64,000 bases of DNA from Pseudomonas sp. PH1b (GCF_000633395.1 NZ_AYMU01000002.1:496001-560000); one strand, 5' to 3'; positions 26,546 to 35,973 are shown, counted from the first letter of the stretch. Made by a program: numbers and translations. The notes: generated from the sequence alone by a model not told the origin.

Positions 26546-27444
26546 ACCAGCCCTATTTCCAGAGCCTGGAGCCCCTGGCGCCGTTGCACCAATTGCTGTT
26601 CGAACGTGATGACTTCGAGGCCCTGGCCCGACGCTTGCCGGAACCCAGGATGGCCCTGGAGAAATGGCGCGATGTACTGCACAGCGAGCTCCTGTCGCTG
26701 TTTCGCTGGGGGCTGATTCGCGCCAAGGAGAGCCTGGATGACCAGGGGGCGGTCCACGGCTATGGCCAGGAAGTCCTGTGCCTGCTGCCCTATTACGGCT
26801 TTTGCCTGCATGCAATCCGCCGTGCCGCGCCCTTTGCCTTGATGGGCATACCCACCACGGTGTCGGTGCGTGACGACCGTTATCAAGAGGCCAGTGCAGT
26901 GATTGCCGAGTTGGCGGCCGTGCTTGGCGTACAGGACTGGCTGCGGGTCAGCGAGGAATCCTCGGCAGAGCTGGTGCGGCAGTTTCATGGGCGCGATGGC
27001 CTGATTGTGCTCACCGGCAAGCAGTCCACCTACACCAGCCTGCGAAACCACTACCCGAATGCGCGGATCATTGCTGCAACCGGTTGTTGCGGGGTGGTCC
27101 TGTCGGTGGAGGAGCAGCCGGCCCGAGTCATCGAGGAACAGCGCCAGGAACACCGATTGCCGGTCAGTTGCAGCAACCATGGCTACACCGTCCTTGCCGA
27201 AGCCCTGACCCCGCAGGCGGCGGTGCTGGCCATCAACGGCGCCCGGCCCGCAGTCAGCAGCACGGTGCAAGAGTTGCTCGGGCAACTGCACCCGTCCATT
27301 GTGCTGACCCCTCCTTCGGCTCTGCCGCTACCCGATGATCTTGGCGGCTACAGCCTGCTGGCCTGTGAAGAGTCGGCGGCGGCCAGCCTCGATGGTTTCG
27401 GTCGCGACCCACTGGGCGGCTGGCCGGGGGATTACCGGATCTGA
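26542..27444 (+). CDS. Short aldehyde-dehydrogenase-fold protein, partner of the HDO protein
   Basis: The protein has 300 residues from an ATG overlapping the upstream stop by 4 bp. It resembles the catalytic and NAD-binding core of the aldehyde dehydrogenase superfamily by spacing: VLTG at 156-159 (as FTGS), the Gly segment ATGCCG at 179-184 (as ELGG) and Cys210 in PVSCSNHGYTVL (as the catalytic QxC block). The usual general-base Glu is replaced by Ala/Thr, as happens in acyl-CoA reductases and LuxC or ProA-like enzymes. The protein is shorter than the usual 450-500 residues at both ends. If active it could reduce an activated acid or oxidise an aldehyde made by the diiron enzyme. The family call is tentative. 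Confidence 0.5.
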   Translation: MNQPYFQSLEPLAPLHQLLFERDDFEALARRLPEPRMALEKWRDVLHSELLSLFRWGLIRAKESLDDQGAVHGYGQEVLCLLPYYGFCLHAIRRAAPFALMGIPTTVSVRDDRYQEASAVIAELAAVLGVQDWLRVSEESSAELVRQFHGRDGLIVLTGKQSTYTSLRNHYPNARIIAATGCCGVVLSVEEQPARVIEEQRQEHRLPVSCSNHGYTVLAEALTPQAAVLAINGARPAVSSTVQELLGQLHPSIVLTPPSALPLPDDLGGYSLLACEESAAASLDGFGRDPLGGWPGDYRI

Positions 27445-27574
27445 AAGCGCACCCTGGAAACGTCGGCGAGGAATCAAGGCATCAAAACCTGAGATGTATT
27501 GCATAAGAAACATTCGTTGGATTGATCCTTGTTCGGGGAAGAGACTGTGTTCATCCCCACTGGAGGACAGGATC

Positions 27575-27796
27575 ATGAAAGCGCAAAAGGGTTATCTGCT
27601 GGTTCACAAACTGCCAATTCAGGCGTTGTCGTTACGTGCACTATGGCGCCAGGTGGTCCGCTGGCACGCGTTGGCGCAGGAGCGCCGGATGCTTGCCGGC
27701 CTGAGCGATTCGGCCCTGCATGACCTGGGGCTGAGCCGGGCGGATGTGGAGCATGAAGCGGTCCGCCCGTTCTGGGACGACCCAATGCACAAATAA
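27575..27796 (+). CDS. DUF1127 small protein
   Basis: The protein has 73 residues from the ATG at 27575, preceded by GGAGGACAGGATC. The C-terminal half has the DUF1127 pattern: WHALAQERRMLAGLSDSALHDLGLSRADVEHEA. Members are short Arg-rich proteins, some of which bind RNA or affect phosphate and carbon metabolism. The function here is unknown. It lies 130 bp after the ALDH-like gene. Its leader shares GGAGG-x-CAGGATCA with the leader of the HDO gene. Confidence 0.85.
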   Translation: MKAQKGYLLVHKLPIQALSLRALWRQVVRWHALAQERRMLAGLSDSALHDLGLSRADVEHEAVRPFWDDPMHK

Positions 27797-27860
27797 CCCG
27801 TTGGCCACTACACAAGCCGGGCCAGGGTGCGCTAGCGTGCGGGCAGACAAGGAGACGCCC

Positions 27861-29075
27861 ATGCCCGCACTACCTTCTTTCTCGCTCAAGCAGGCACGCC
27901 GGCTGGCGCTGGCCGCCCAAGGCTTCGGCGGGCGCCAGCCGCCGGCCTCTATCAAGGCCTCCCGACTCAATCAGCAGATCGAGCGCCTGGGCTTGTTGCA
28001 GATCGATTCGGTCAACGCCCTGGTGCGCGCCCATTACTTGCCGCTGTTTTCCCGTCTTGGCAGTTATCCACAGCAGTTGCTCGATCAGGCCGCCTGGAGC
28101 CAGGGGCGCCAGCGCACCTTGTTCGAGTACTGGGGGCATGAGGCCTCGCTGCTGCCGATGTCCATGTACCCCTTGATGCGCTGGCGCATGCAGCGCGCAC
28201 GCCAGGGGCAGGGTATCTACTCGCAACTGGCGCGTTTCGGCCAGGAACGCCAGGCCACTCTGCGCCGGGTGCTGGCGGCCGTGGAGGAGCAGGGCGCGCT
28301 GGGGGCCGGCAGCCTTTCCACCCGCGAACAACGGGCCGGCCCATGGTGGGACTGGAGCGATGAAAAGCATGCCCTGGAATGGCTGTTCGCCGCCGGTGAG
28401 GTGACGGTGTCCGGCCGTCGCGGTTTCGAGCGCCTGTATGACTTGCCGGAACGGGTGATCCCGGCGGCGATCCTCCAGCAGATGCCGTTGGAGGAAGCCC
28501 AGGCCCAGCGCCGGTTGCTGCTGCAGGCGGCCGGGGCATTGGGGGTGGCCACGGAAAAGGACCTGCGGGACTACTTTCGCCTCGATCCCGGCGATAGTCG
28601 CGCGCGGCTTGCCGAGTTGTGCGAGTCCGGCGAACTGATGCGTTGTGAGGTCCAGGGCTGGAAGCAAAGTGCCTATTGCCTGCCCGAGGCGCGGGTGCCG
28701 CGCAAGGTCGAAGCCAGCGCGCTGTTGTCACCTTTCGATTCCCTGATCTGGGAGCGCAGCCGCACCGAGCGGCTGTTCGATTTCCGCTACCGCCTGGAGA
28801 TCTACACGCCTCAGCACAAGCGGGTCTATGGCTATTACGTGCTGCCGTTTTTGCACAACGAGCGGATTGCCGCCCGGGTCGACCTGCGGGCGGAGCGGAC
28901 CCAGGGGCGTCTGGCGGTGCATGCGGTGCATGAAGAGCCATTCGGTCTGGACGAAGAGGGCGTCCGGGCATTGGCCCTGCAATTGCGAAAGATGGCCGAC
29001 TGGCTGGGGTTGGAACAGATTCAGCTCAATTGCCAGCGTGATGGTGCGCAACGCCTGCGTGAGGTGCTGGGGTGA
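27861..29075 (+). CDS. YcaQ-family winged-helix DNA glycosylase
   Basis: The protein has 404 residues from the ATG at 27861, with AAGGAGACG upstream. It matches the HTH_42 (YcaQ/AlkX-like) family. Its early block is RLGLLQIDSVNALVRAHYLPLFSRLG, followed by FEYWGHEASLLP, and later SPFDSLIWERSRTERLFDFRYRLEIYTP. Characterised members unhook DNA interstrand cross-links or remove bulky alkylated bases. The QID..N catalytic segment of the family is present as LQIDSVN. It is a single gene with a REP element right after it. Confidence 0.9.
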   Translation: MPALPSFSLKQARRLALAAQGFGGRQPPASIKASRLNQQIERLGLLQIDSVNALVRAHYLPLFSRLGSYPQQLLDQAAWSQGRQRTLFEYWGHEASLLPMSMYPLMRWRMQRARQGQGIYSQLARFGQERQATLRRVLAAVEEQGALGAGSLSTREQRAGPWWDWSDEKHALEWLFAAGEVTVSGRRGFERLYDLPERVIPAAILQQMPLEEAQAQRRLLLQAAGALGVATEKDLRDYFRLDPGDSRARLAELCESGELMRCEVQGWKQSAYCLPEARVPRKVEASALLSPFDSLIWERSRTERLFDFRYRLEIYTPQHKRVYGYYVLPFLHNERIAARVDLRAERTQGRLAVHAVHEEPFGLDEEGVRALALQLRKMADWLGLEQIQLNCQRDGAQRLREVLG

Positions 29076-29086
29076 AGAGCGTTGCG

Positions 29087-29129
29087 GGCAAGCCCGCTCC
29101 TACATCCGCCTGGTAGGAGCGGGCTTGCC
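29087..29129. repeat. REP-type palindromic element
   Basis: A long inverted repeat, GGCAAGCCCGCTCCTAC (29087-29103) and GTAGGAGCGGGCTTGCC (29113-29129), matches the consensus of the most common intergenic REP of fluorescent pseudomonads. It may stabilise the 3' ends of the two convergent genes. Confidence 0.9.
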
Positions 29130-29142
29130 GGCGAAAGCGTGC

Positions 29143-30489
29143 TTAGCGCTTGACCTGTTTCAGGGTCTCGGCAATCAGGAACGCCAGTTCCAGCGACTGA
29201 TCGGCATTCATCCGCGGGTCGCAGTGGGTGTGATAGCGGTCCGACAGGCCGTCTTCGGTAATAGGTCGCGCCCCGCCGATGCACTCGGTGACGTTCTGCC
29301 CGGTCATCTCGATATGGATACCGCCGGCATAACTGCCTTCGGCCTGGTGCACCTGGAAGAACTGCTTCACCTCGGTGAGGATCTGCGCGAAGTCCCGGGT
29401 CTTGTAGCCGCTGCTGGCCTTGATGGTGTTGCCGTGCATCGGGTCCGAACTCCAGAGCACTTGCTTGCCCTCGCTTTCCACCGCACGGATCAGTCGCGGC
29501 AGATGATCGCCCACCTTGTTGGCGCCCATGCGCACGATCAGGTTGAGGCGGCCTGGGTCGTTGCTCGGGTTGAGGATGTCGATCAGGCGGATCAGTTCCT
29601 CGGTGTTCATGCTTGGGCCGACCTTGACCCCGATCGGGTTGTGCACCCCTCGCAGGAACTCCACATGGGCGCCGTCCAACTGCCGGGTACGGTCGCCGAT
29701 CCAGAGCATGTGGGCGGAGCAGTCGTAATAGTCGTTGGTCAGGCTGTCACGGCGGACAAAGGCCTCCTCGTAGTTGAGCAGCAGCGCTTCGTGAGCCGTG
29801 AAGAAGCTGGTCTCGCGCAGTTGCGGCGCAGTGTCCAGGCCGCAGGCGCGCATGAAGGCCAGAGTCTCGTCGATACGGTCGGCCAGTTGGCTGTACTTTT
29901 CCGCCAGGGCCGAGTTGGCGATGAAGTCCAGGTTCCACTTGTGCACCTGGTGCAGGTCGGCGAAACCGCCCTGGGCGAAGGCCCGCAGCAGGTTGAGGGT
30001 GGCGGTGGCCTGGTGGTAGGACTGCAGCAGGCGGTCCGGGTCCGGCCCCCGGCTTTTCTCATCGAAACCGATACCGTTGACGATGTCGCCGCGGTAGGCC
30101 GGCAGAGTCACGCCGTTGATGGTTTCGTCGTTGGCCGAGCGCGGCTTGGCGAACTGACCGGCCATGCGGCCAACCTTGACCACTGGGCAGCCGGCGGCAA
30201 AGGTCATGACAATGGCCATTTGCAGCAGCACCTTGAAGGTGTCGCGGATCTTTGCCGCGGAAAACTCGGCGAAGCTCTCGGCGCAATCGCCGCCTTGCAA
30301 CAGGAAGGCGCGGCCCTGGGTCACCTCGGCGAACTGACGGCGCAACTCTCGGGCTTCCCCGGCAAACACCAGGGGCGGATAGCTGGCCAGGGCCTGCTCG
30401 ACCTGTAGAAGGTGCGCTGCGTCGGGGTAGTGGGGTTGTTGCTGGATCGGCAGGGCGCGCCAGCTGTCAGGGCTCCAGGGTTGGCTCAT
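29143..30489 (-). CDS. 3-deoxy-7-phosphoheptulonate synthase, class II
   Basis: The protein has 448 residues from the ATG at 30489. It is the plant/mycobacterial type of DAHP synthase, unrelated in sequence to the class I enzyme at 11136-12212. Family blocks are [63 protein letters not shown] and [18 protein letters not shown]. It catalyses the first shikimate step. The length and gene neighbourhood match the general (non-phenazine) enzyme conserved near the spermidine synthase-like and crotonase genes in P. aeruginosa. Confidence 0.96.
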   Translation of the reverse strand: MSQPWSPDSWRALPIQQQPHYPDAAHLLQVEQALASYPPLVFAGEARELRRQFAEVTQGRAFLLQGGDCAESFAEFSAAKIRDTFKVLLQMAIVMTFAAGCPVVKVGRMAGQFAKPRSANDETINGVTLPAYRGDIVNGIGFDEKSRGPDPDRLLQSYHQATATLNLLRAFAQGGFADLHQVHKWNLDFIANSALAEKYSQLADRIDETLAFMRACGLDTAPQLRETSFFTAHEALLLNYEEAFVRRDSLTNDYYDCSAHMLWIGDRTRQLDGAHVEFLRGVHNPIGVKVGPSMNTEELIRLIDILNPSNDPGRLNLIVRMGANKVGDHLPRLIRAVESEGKQVLWSSDPMHGNTIKASSGYKTRDFAQILTEVKQFFQVHQAEGSYAGGIHIEMTGQNVTECIGGARPITEDGLSDRYHTHCDPRMNADQSLELAFLIAETLKQVKR

Positions 30490-30650
30490 CACGGACTCGA
30501 GTGCTTTACGGTGGGAGGGGCATGTTAGCAGTAAATTAGTACGTGACCTGCTCCTCTTGCTTGGCCGACAATCGCGCCTTTCCCGCTCGCTGCCGAGTGG
30601 TTGGTTTCTCGCGCCGGCAAGGTTCTTGGCTTGCGCGACTAGGAGATGAA

Positions 30651-31406
30651 ATGACTGAGGAGCGCGTCGAGCGTGTGCTCGCCGAAGTTCACGACGAGTT
30701 CGGCATGATCCGGGTATTGGAAGTGGCGGATTACCGCTTTCTCGAATTCGGCGATGCCATCGAGCAAAGCTGCGTGTTCACCGCCGACCCCAGTTGGCTG
30801 GAGTACGACTACACCCGGGCGATGCTGATCGGGGCCTTGTGCCATGAGGCCCCGGACAGCGCGCTGTTTCTCGGTCTGGGGGCCGGGACCCTGACCCAGG
30901 CCTGCCTGAAGTTCCTGCCCCTGGAAGATGTCGAGGCCATCGAGTTGCGTCCGGATGTGCCGCGCCTGGCCATCCAATACCTGGGGCTGGATGACGATCC
31001 ACGGCTCTATATAAGAGTCGGCGATGCCCTGGAGTTGCTGGACAGTGCCGAATCCGCCGACCTGATCTTCGTCGACCTGTACACCGATGTCGGTCCGGGG
31101 GTCGGGCATCTGGCCTGGGGCTTCCTGGAAAACTGCCAGAAACGCCTCAACCCCGGCGGTTGGCTGGTGATCAACCAATGGGCCACCGATGACGGCAAGC
31201 CCCTGGGCGCGGCGTTGTTGCGCGGGCTCTTTCACCGCCATTACTGGGAGCTGCCGGTAAAGGAGGGCAACGTGATCCTGATCATCCCGGCCGACCTGGA
31301 CCAGGAGCTGGACCTGCCGGCGCTGATTGATCGCGCCGAGACGCTGGCACCGCGCCTGGGGTATTCGCTGCAGCCGCTGATCAAGGCGCTGCGCCCGGCG
31401 ACCTGA
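30651..31406 (+). CDS. Spermidine synthase-like methyltransferase-fold protein
   Basis: The protein has 251 residues from the ATG at 30651, 5 bases after GGAG. It has the spermidine synthase-type Rossmann fold: [35 protein letters not shown] and [11 protein letters not shown], followed by [11 protein letters not shown]. It lacks the N-terminal beta domain and the clear polyamine-site residues, so it may be an aminopropyltransferase paralogue or another enzyme that uses adenosylmethionine. It diverges from the class II DAHP synthase. Confidence 0.85.
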   Translation: MTEERVERVLAEVHDEFGMIRVLEVADYRFLEFGDAIEQSCVFTADPSWLEYDYTRAMLIGALCHEAPDSALFLGLGAGTLTQACLKFLPLEDVEAIELRPDVPRLAIQYLGLDDDPRLYIRVGDALELLDSAESADLIFVDLYTDVGPGVGHLAWGFLENCQKRLNPGGWLVINQWATDDGKPLGAALLRGLFHRHYWELPVKEGNVILIIPADLDQELDLPALIDRAETLAPRLGYSLQPLIKALRPAT

Positions 31407-31479
31407 GCCTTTGCAAGCCTGTTGCCGCCCGATTCCGGCGTCGGCGGCAGGCGATGGGGGCAACCGGCTAGCCGCTGGC

Positions 31480-32271
31480 TCAGCAGCCCTTGAACTCCCC
31501 CGGGCGTTTTTCCTGCATGGCCCGCACACCTTCCCTGGCGTCGTCGCTGTTCATCAGCTTGTGCACCAGCGCTGGCAGGCCCTGAGCCGCCACGGTTTCC
31601 CCCTCCAGCCGCGCCTGGCGTGCCGACTGCAGCGTGGCCTGGACCCCAAGTGGCGCCTGCCGGGCAATGCGCTCGGCCAGTTCGATGGCTCGCGGCAGCA
31701 GGTCTTCGCTGGCCATGACTTCCTGCACCAGCCCCAGGCGCAGTGCCTCATGGGCATCGAACTCATCGCCGGTGAGCAGCCAGCGCATGGCGTTGCCCCA
31801 GCCTGCCAGTTGGTGCAGGCGCAAGGTTGCGCCGCCGAAGGGAAAGATCCCGCGCTGCACTTCCATCTGGGCAAAGCGGGTGTTGCTGGCGCAGAGGTTG
31901 ATGTCGGCGGCCAGCATCAATTCGATACCGATGGTCAGGCAGTAGCCCTGCGCCGCGACGATCACCGGCTTGCTCACCCGTGGCCCGGCGAACACGCCCC
32001 AGGGATCGCAACCGCCGGGTGGTGCCTGCCAGCCCTGGGCCAGGGCGGCGCCGACATTGGCCAGGTCCAGTCCGGCGGTAAAGTGCTCGCCATGGGCGAA
32101 CACCACTGCCACCCGCGCTTGGGGGCTGGCTTCGAATTCGCCGTAGGCCAGGCTCAGTTGATTCAGCAGTTCAAGATCGAAGGCGTTGCGCTTGGCGACC
32201 CGGTCCAGGCCAATGAGAAACAGATGACCGAGTGCTTGGCGACTGACACAGTTGGCATTGGGCGGATTCAT
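31480..32271 (-). CDS. Enoyl-CoA hydratase/isomerase family protein (crotonase)
   Basis: The 263-residue protein has the crotonase fold: LDRVAKRNAFDLELLNQL near the start, the oxyanion-hole block HFTAGLDLANVG and AAQGYCLTIGIELMLAADINL, then RFAQMEVQRGIFPFGGATLRL. The usual Glu pair of hydratases is partly replaced (Q and G positions near QRGIFPFGG), so it may be an isomerase or another crotonase. It diverges from the helicase gene. Confidence 0.9.
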   Translation of the reverse strand: MNPPNANCVSRQALGHLFLIGLDRVAKRNAFDLELLNQLSLAYGEFEASPQARVAVVFAHGEHFTAGLDLANVGAALAQGWQAPPGGCDPWGVFAGPRVSKPVIVAAQGYCLTIGIELMLAADINLCASNTRFAQMEVQRGIFPFGGATLRLHQLAGWGNAMRWLLTGDEFDAHEALRLGLVQEVMASEDLLPRAIELAERIARQAPLGVQATLQSARQARLEGETVAAQGLPALVHKLMNSDDAREGVRAMQEKRPGEFKGC

Positions 32272-32691
32272 TGAGACTGTCCTCGGCTAGCAAAGGGGGC
32301 GTTTGCAGGAGCGGTTTCGAGAATAAAGGTGAACCGTTTAAGCGTTCTGACCCGCAGTGCCGGGCCTGAGCAAAATAGCGCGCCGCCCAAGTCTCTGCAA
32401 AGCCCGTGACAATCGGCTGTTCAGCGGACTTTTCCGATAAAAAAAACTCCCTTTTTTGAGTAATTCCGGTATAGTGCGCGCCGGCCTTTAGCCAGGCCTC
32501 GTTTAGGTGATGCAATTCCCCGAAGTCAGCTTCGGCTGCTTGTCCGCTGCGCGGACTATCCTTGACGTTCATTTCTTTCAATCGTTTTCGCAAATCCCCG
32601 CCGACAAAGCTGCCAGGGTGACTCTTGAGTCTTACACGGCATGCGCAGCTTTGGAGCATGGGTCTTTGCGGATGCACTTAGAGGCAGACCC
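32272..32691. other. Intergenic region with long structured leader of the RNA helicase gene
   Basis: No gene is supported in these 420 bp. A TATAGT box lies at 32470-32475, which would give a leader of about 200 nt for the helicase. The leader holds two clear hairpins: CCGAAG-TCAG-CTTCGG (32520-32535) and GTCCGC-TGC-GCGGAC (32542-32556). Long folded leaders are common in cold-induced helicase and cold-shock genes. Confidence 0.55.
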
Positions 32692-34365
32692 ATGACCCAG
32701 GAAATCGGCGGCTTCGCCGCTCTTGAACTTCATCCCAATATTGTCGCTGCAGTAGTCGCTACCGGCTATGAAGAGCCTTCGGCCATTCAGCAGCAGTCGA
32801 TCCCGATCATCCTTGCCGGTCACGATATGATTGGCCAGGCGCAAACCGGTACCGGTAAGACCGCTGCCTTTGCCCTGCCTATCCTGCACCGCATCGATCC
32901 GTCCAAGCGCGAGCCGCAAGCTCTGATCCTGGCCCCAACCCGTGAGTTGGCGCTACAAGTTGCAACCGCTTTCGAAACCTACGCCAAGCAAATGCCGGGC
33001 GTGACTGTTGTGGCTGTCTACGGCGGCGCGCCGATGGGCCCGCAACTGAAAGCAATCCGTAATGGCGCACAGATCGTTGTCGCCACTCCGGGCCGTCTGT
33101 GCGACCACCTGCGTCGCGACGAAAAAGTCCTGGCCACCGTGAACCACCTGGTTCTCGACGAAGCCGACGAAATGCTCAAGCTGGGCTTCATGGATGACCT
33201 GGAAGTCATCTTCAAGGCCATGCCTGAGTCGCGTCAGACCGTACTGTTCTCGGCGACCCTGCCGCAGTCGATCCGCGCCATCGCCGAGCGTCACCTGAAA
33301 GACCCGAAACACGTCAAGATCCAGAGCAAGACCCAGACCGTCACCGCGATCGAGCAGGCTCACCTGCTGGTTCACGCCGACCAGAAGACCTCTGCCGTTC
33401 TGAGCCTGCTGGAAGTTGAAGATTTCGACGCCCTGATCATGTTCGTGCGCACCAAGCAAGCGACCCTGGACCTGGCCAGCGCCCTGGAAGCCAAAGGCTA
33501 CAAAGCCGCTGCGCTGAACGGCGACATCGCCCAGAACCAGCGTGAGCGCGTGATCGACTCCCTCAAGGATGGCCGTCTGGACATCGTTGTGGCGACCGAC
33601 GTAGCCGCCCGTGGCCTGGACGTACCGCGCATCACCCACGTGTTCAACGTGGACATGCCGTACGACCCGGAATCCTACGTGCACCGTATCGGCCGTACCG
33701 GCCGCGCCGGTCGCGAAGGCCGTGCGCTGCTGCTGGTGACTCCACGTGAGCGCCGCATGCTGCAAGTGATCGAGCGTGTAACCGGTCAGAAGGTTGCCGA
33801 AGTTCGCCTGCCGGACGCCCAAGCCGTTCTCGATGCGCGCATCAAGAAGCTGACCAACAGCCTGTCGCCGCTGGTGGCTGACGCCGAAGCGACCCACGGT
33901 GATCTGCTGGATCGTCTGACTGCCGACATCGGTTGCAGCCCGCGTGCCCTGGCCGCGGCCCTGCTGCGCAAGGCCACCAACGGCCAGGCGCTGAACCTGG
34001 CGGCGATCGAGAAAGAGCGTCCACTGGTGCCGAACAGCGCCCCGCGTGGCGATCGTCCAGAGCGTTCCGGTGATCGTCCTGATCGTGGTGACCGTGAGCG
34101 TCGTGCGCCAATGCCGCTGGGCGAAGGCCGTGCGCGTTGCCGCACTGCCCTGGGTGCCCGTGACGGTATCGCTGCCAAGAACCTTCTGGGGGCGATCCTC
34201 AACGAAGGCGGCCTGGCCCGTGAAGCGATCGGTCGCATCCAGGTGCGTGATAGCTTCTCCCTGGTAGAGCTGCCGGAAGATGGCCTGGAGAAACTCCTGG
34301 CCAAGCTGAAGGACACTCGTGTTGCCGGTAAGCAGTTGAAGCTGCGTCGCTATCGCGAAGATTGA
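32692..34365 (+). CDS. deaD: DEAD-box RNA helicase, DeaD/CsdA type
   Basis: The protein has 557 residues from the ATG at 32692 (MTQEIGGFAALELHP), preceded by GAGGCAG. Helicase motifs occur in order: the Q motif GYEEPSAIQQQSIP, AQTGTGKT at 50-57, PTRELA, TPGR, DEAD, SAT, ARGLDVP and HRIGRTGR. A linker and an RNA-binding domain of the DbpA/CsdA type close the protein (GAILNEGGLAREAIGRIQV ... KQLKLRRYRED). It unwinds RNA in ribosome assembly and mRNA decay, especially in the cold. Codon bias is strong. Confidence 0.95.
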   Translation: MTQEIGGFAALELHPNIVAAVVATGYEEPSAIQQQSIPIILAGHDMIGQAQTGTGKTAAFALPILHRIDPSKREPQALILAPTRELALQVATAFETYAKQMPGVTVVAVYGGAPMGPQLKAIRNGAQIVVATPGRLCDHLRRDEKVLATVNHLVLDEADEMLKLGFMDDLEVIFKAMPESRQTVLFSATLPQSIRAIAERHLKDPKHVKIQSKTQTVTAIEQAHLLVHADQKTSAVLSLLEVEDFDALIMFVRTKQATLDLASALEAKGYKAAALNGDIAQNQRERVIDSLKDGRLDIVVATDVAARGLDVPRITHVFNVDMPYDPESYVHRIGRTGRAGREGRALLLVTPRERRMLQVIERVTGQKVAEVRLPDAQAVLDARIKKLTNSLSPLVADAEATHGDLLDRLTADIGCSPRALAAALLRKATNGQALNLAAIEKERPLVPNSAPRGDRPERSGDRPDRGDRERRAPMPLGEGRARCRTALGARDGIAAKNLLGAILNEGGLAREAIGRIQVRDSFSLVELPEDGLEKLLAKLKDTRVAGKQLKLRRYRED

Positions 34366-34394
34366 TCGGCCCTCGGGCTGATTGATCAGGCATA

Positions 34395-34427
34395 AAAAAT
34401 CCCCGACTGGTTCGGGGATTTTTTTGC
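34395..34427. terminator. Bidirectional terminator between the helicase and dioxygenase genes
   Basis: The stem AAAAATCCCCGA / TCGGGGATTTTT (34395-34406, 34412-34423), with A and T tracts on both sides, lies between the two convergent stop codons. Confidence 0.9.
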
Positions 34428-34437
34428 CTGCGATATT

Positions 34438-35205
34438 TCAGTCGAAGCGATAGATGTCCATGCCCAACGCGCCCAGGGTGAAGCCCTGGTGGGCGACGCT
34501 GAAGTCCCCACCCGCTCCCCGGGCGAAGTACAACGGCAGCAGGTGTTCATCGCTGGGGTGGCTGCGCACGGCGTGGGGTGCCTGGTGGCGATAGTCGTGC
34601 AGGGCTGGCTCATCGTTGGCCGCCAGTTTTTCGATCATCCAGTCACGAAAGGCCTTGGCCCAGGGCTCGACGCTCTCCGGGCCGGCGTGCCAGTCCAGTT
34701 CTCGCAGGTTGTGGGTGATGCTGCCGGAGCCGATCAGCAACACACCCTGTTCCCGCAGGCTGGCCAGGGCGTGGCCGATGCGGGTCTGCAGGGCTGGCCC
34801 CTGGCGGCTGGGCAGTGACAGCTGAACGACCGGGATGTCCGCCTGCGGGTACATCAGTGACAACGGCACCCAGGTGCCATGATCGAAAGGCCGTTGGTTG
34901 TCGAGTTGTGCCGGCAGGCCGTCGGCCTTGAGCAGTTGCACCACCTGCGCCGCCAGGTCGGGGTTTCCCGGGGCTGGGTATTGCACGGCGAACAGGGCCG
35001 GCGGAAAACCGCCGAAGTCGTGCCAGGTTTGCGGGTGTGGGTGGGCGCTGACCCGCAGATCCTGGCTTTCCCAGTGGGCCGAAACCACTAGGATCGCCTT
35101 GGGGCGGGGCAGTTGCGCTGCCAGGCGAGCCAGTGCCGGGCCGCTTTCACCGGGTTCCAGGGCCAGCATGGGAGAACCATGGGAAATGAACAGGCTAGGG
35201 AGCAT
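34438..35205 (-). CDS. DODA-type extradiol aromatic ring-opening dioxygenase (YgiD-like)
   Basis: The 255-residue protein begins MLPSLFISHGSPMLALEPGE, and further blocks are VVSAHWES, the HDFGGFPPALFAVQYPAPG segment, DHGTWVPLSLMYPQADIPVVQLSL and IGSGSITHNLRELDW. The conserved His residues (HGSP, AHW, DHG) bind the zinc or iron in this class. Related proteins act as 4,5-DOPA dioxygenases or zinc-dependent hydrolases, and the physiological substrate in Pseudomonas is unknown. Confidence 0.92.
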   Translation of the reverse strand: MLPSLFISHGSPMLALEPGESGPALARLAAQLPRPKAILVVSAHWESQDLRVSAHPHPQTWHDFGGFPPALFAVQYPAPGNPDLAAQVVQLLKADGLPAQLDNQRPFDHGTWVPLSLMYPQADIPVVQLSLPSRQGPALQTRIGHALASLREQGVLLIGSGSITHNLRELDWHAGPESVEPWAKAFRDWMIEKLAANDEPALHDYRHQAPHAVRSHPSDEHLLPLYFARGAGGDFSVAHQGFTLGALGMDIYRFD

Positions 35206-35307
35206 GAAGGGCGTCCTGAAGGTTAAGATGCGCCATCTTCAATCAGATCATTGATCTAAATCTAATATAAGTTTTAGCGCTTTTTGATCGAAATTTAAGG
35301 ACAACTC

Positions 35308-35973
35308 ATGCAAGCGGACTTTTGGCACAAGCGCTGGGAACGCGATCAGATCGGCTTTCACCAGGCAGAGGTGAATCCCTACCTGCAACAGTACTGGCCG
35401 GCTCTCGGCCTAGCGGCGAATAGCCGGGTGCTGGTGCCCTTGTGCGGCAAGAGCCTGGATCTGCTCTGGCTCGCCGACCAGGGGTTCAGGGTGCTGGGCA
35501 TCGAGTTGGCGGAAAAGGCCGTAGAGGATTTCTTTCTTGAGCACGGTCTGCAGCCACGGATCAGCCAGCAAGGGGTCTTCAAGGTCTACGCCCATGGTCG
35601 AATCCAGCTTTGGTGTGGCGATTTCTTTGCCTTGACCGCCGAGGACATTGCCGATTGCACGGCGCTGTACGATCGTGCGGCGATGATTGCCTTGCCGCCA
35701 GACATGCGCCAGCGCTACGCCGCCCATGTGAATAGCCTGCTGCCCGAAGGCAGCCAGGGGCTGTTGATCGTTCTGGACTACGATCAATCCAGGCTGGACG
35801 GACCGCCGTTTGCAGTGCTCGACGATGAGGTCGAGCGGCAATTTGGCACTCATTGGCAGCTGACTGTCGAGGTTGAGCGCGACATTCTCGACGAGAGCTG
35901 GAAGTCTCTTCAGGCCGGGCTCACGCGACTGGTGGAGCGGGTCTATCGGCTGGGTAGGAAAGGCGTCCGCTAA
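35308..35973 (+). CDS. tpm: Thiopurine S-methyltransferase Tpm
   Basis: The 221-residue protein starts [26 protein letters not shown], the family signature. The adenosylmethionine-binding block is [28 protein letters not shown], followed by CGDFFAL and [16 protein letters not shown]. Bacterial Tpm methylates thiopurines and also selenite and tellurite, giving resistance. It follows a 70-bp AT-rich promoter region. Confidence 0.95.
   Translation: MQADFWHKRWERDQIGFHQAEVNPYLQQYWPALGLAANSRVLVPLCGKSLDLLWLADQGFRVLGIELAEKAVEDFFLEHGLQPRISQQGVFKVYAHGRIQLWCGDFFALTAEDIADCTALYDRAAMIALPPDMRQRYAAHVNSLLPEGSQGLLIVLDYDQSRLDGPPFAVLDDEVERQFGTHWQLTVEVERDILDESWKSLQAGLTRLVERVYRLGRKGVR

Noticed and set aside
29087..29129. 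Inverted repeat considered as a CRISPR repeat or terminator
   Set aside because: It is a single copy with the Pseudomonas REP consensus and no T run; no spacer-repeat array exists.
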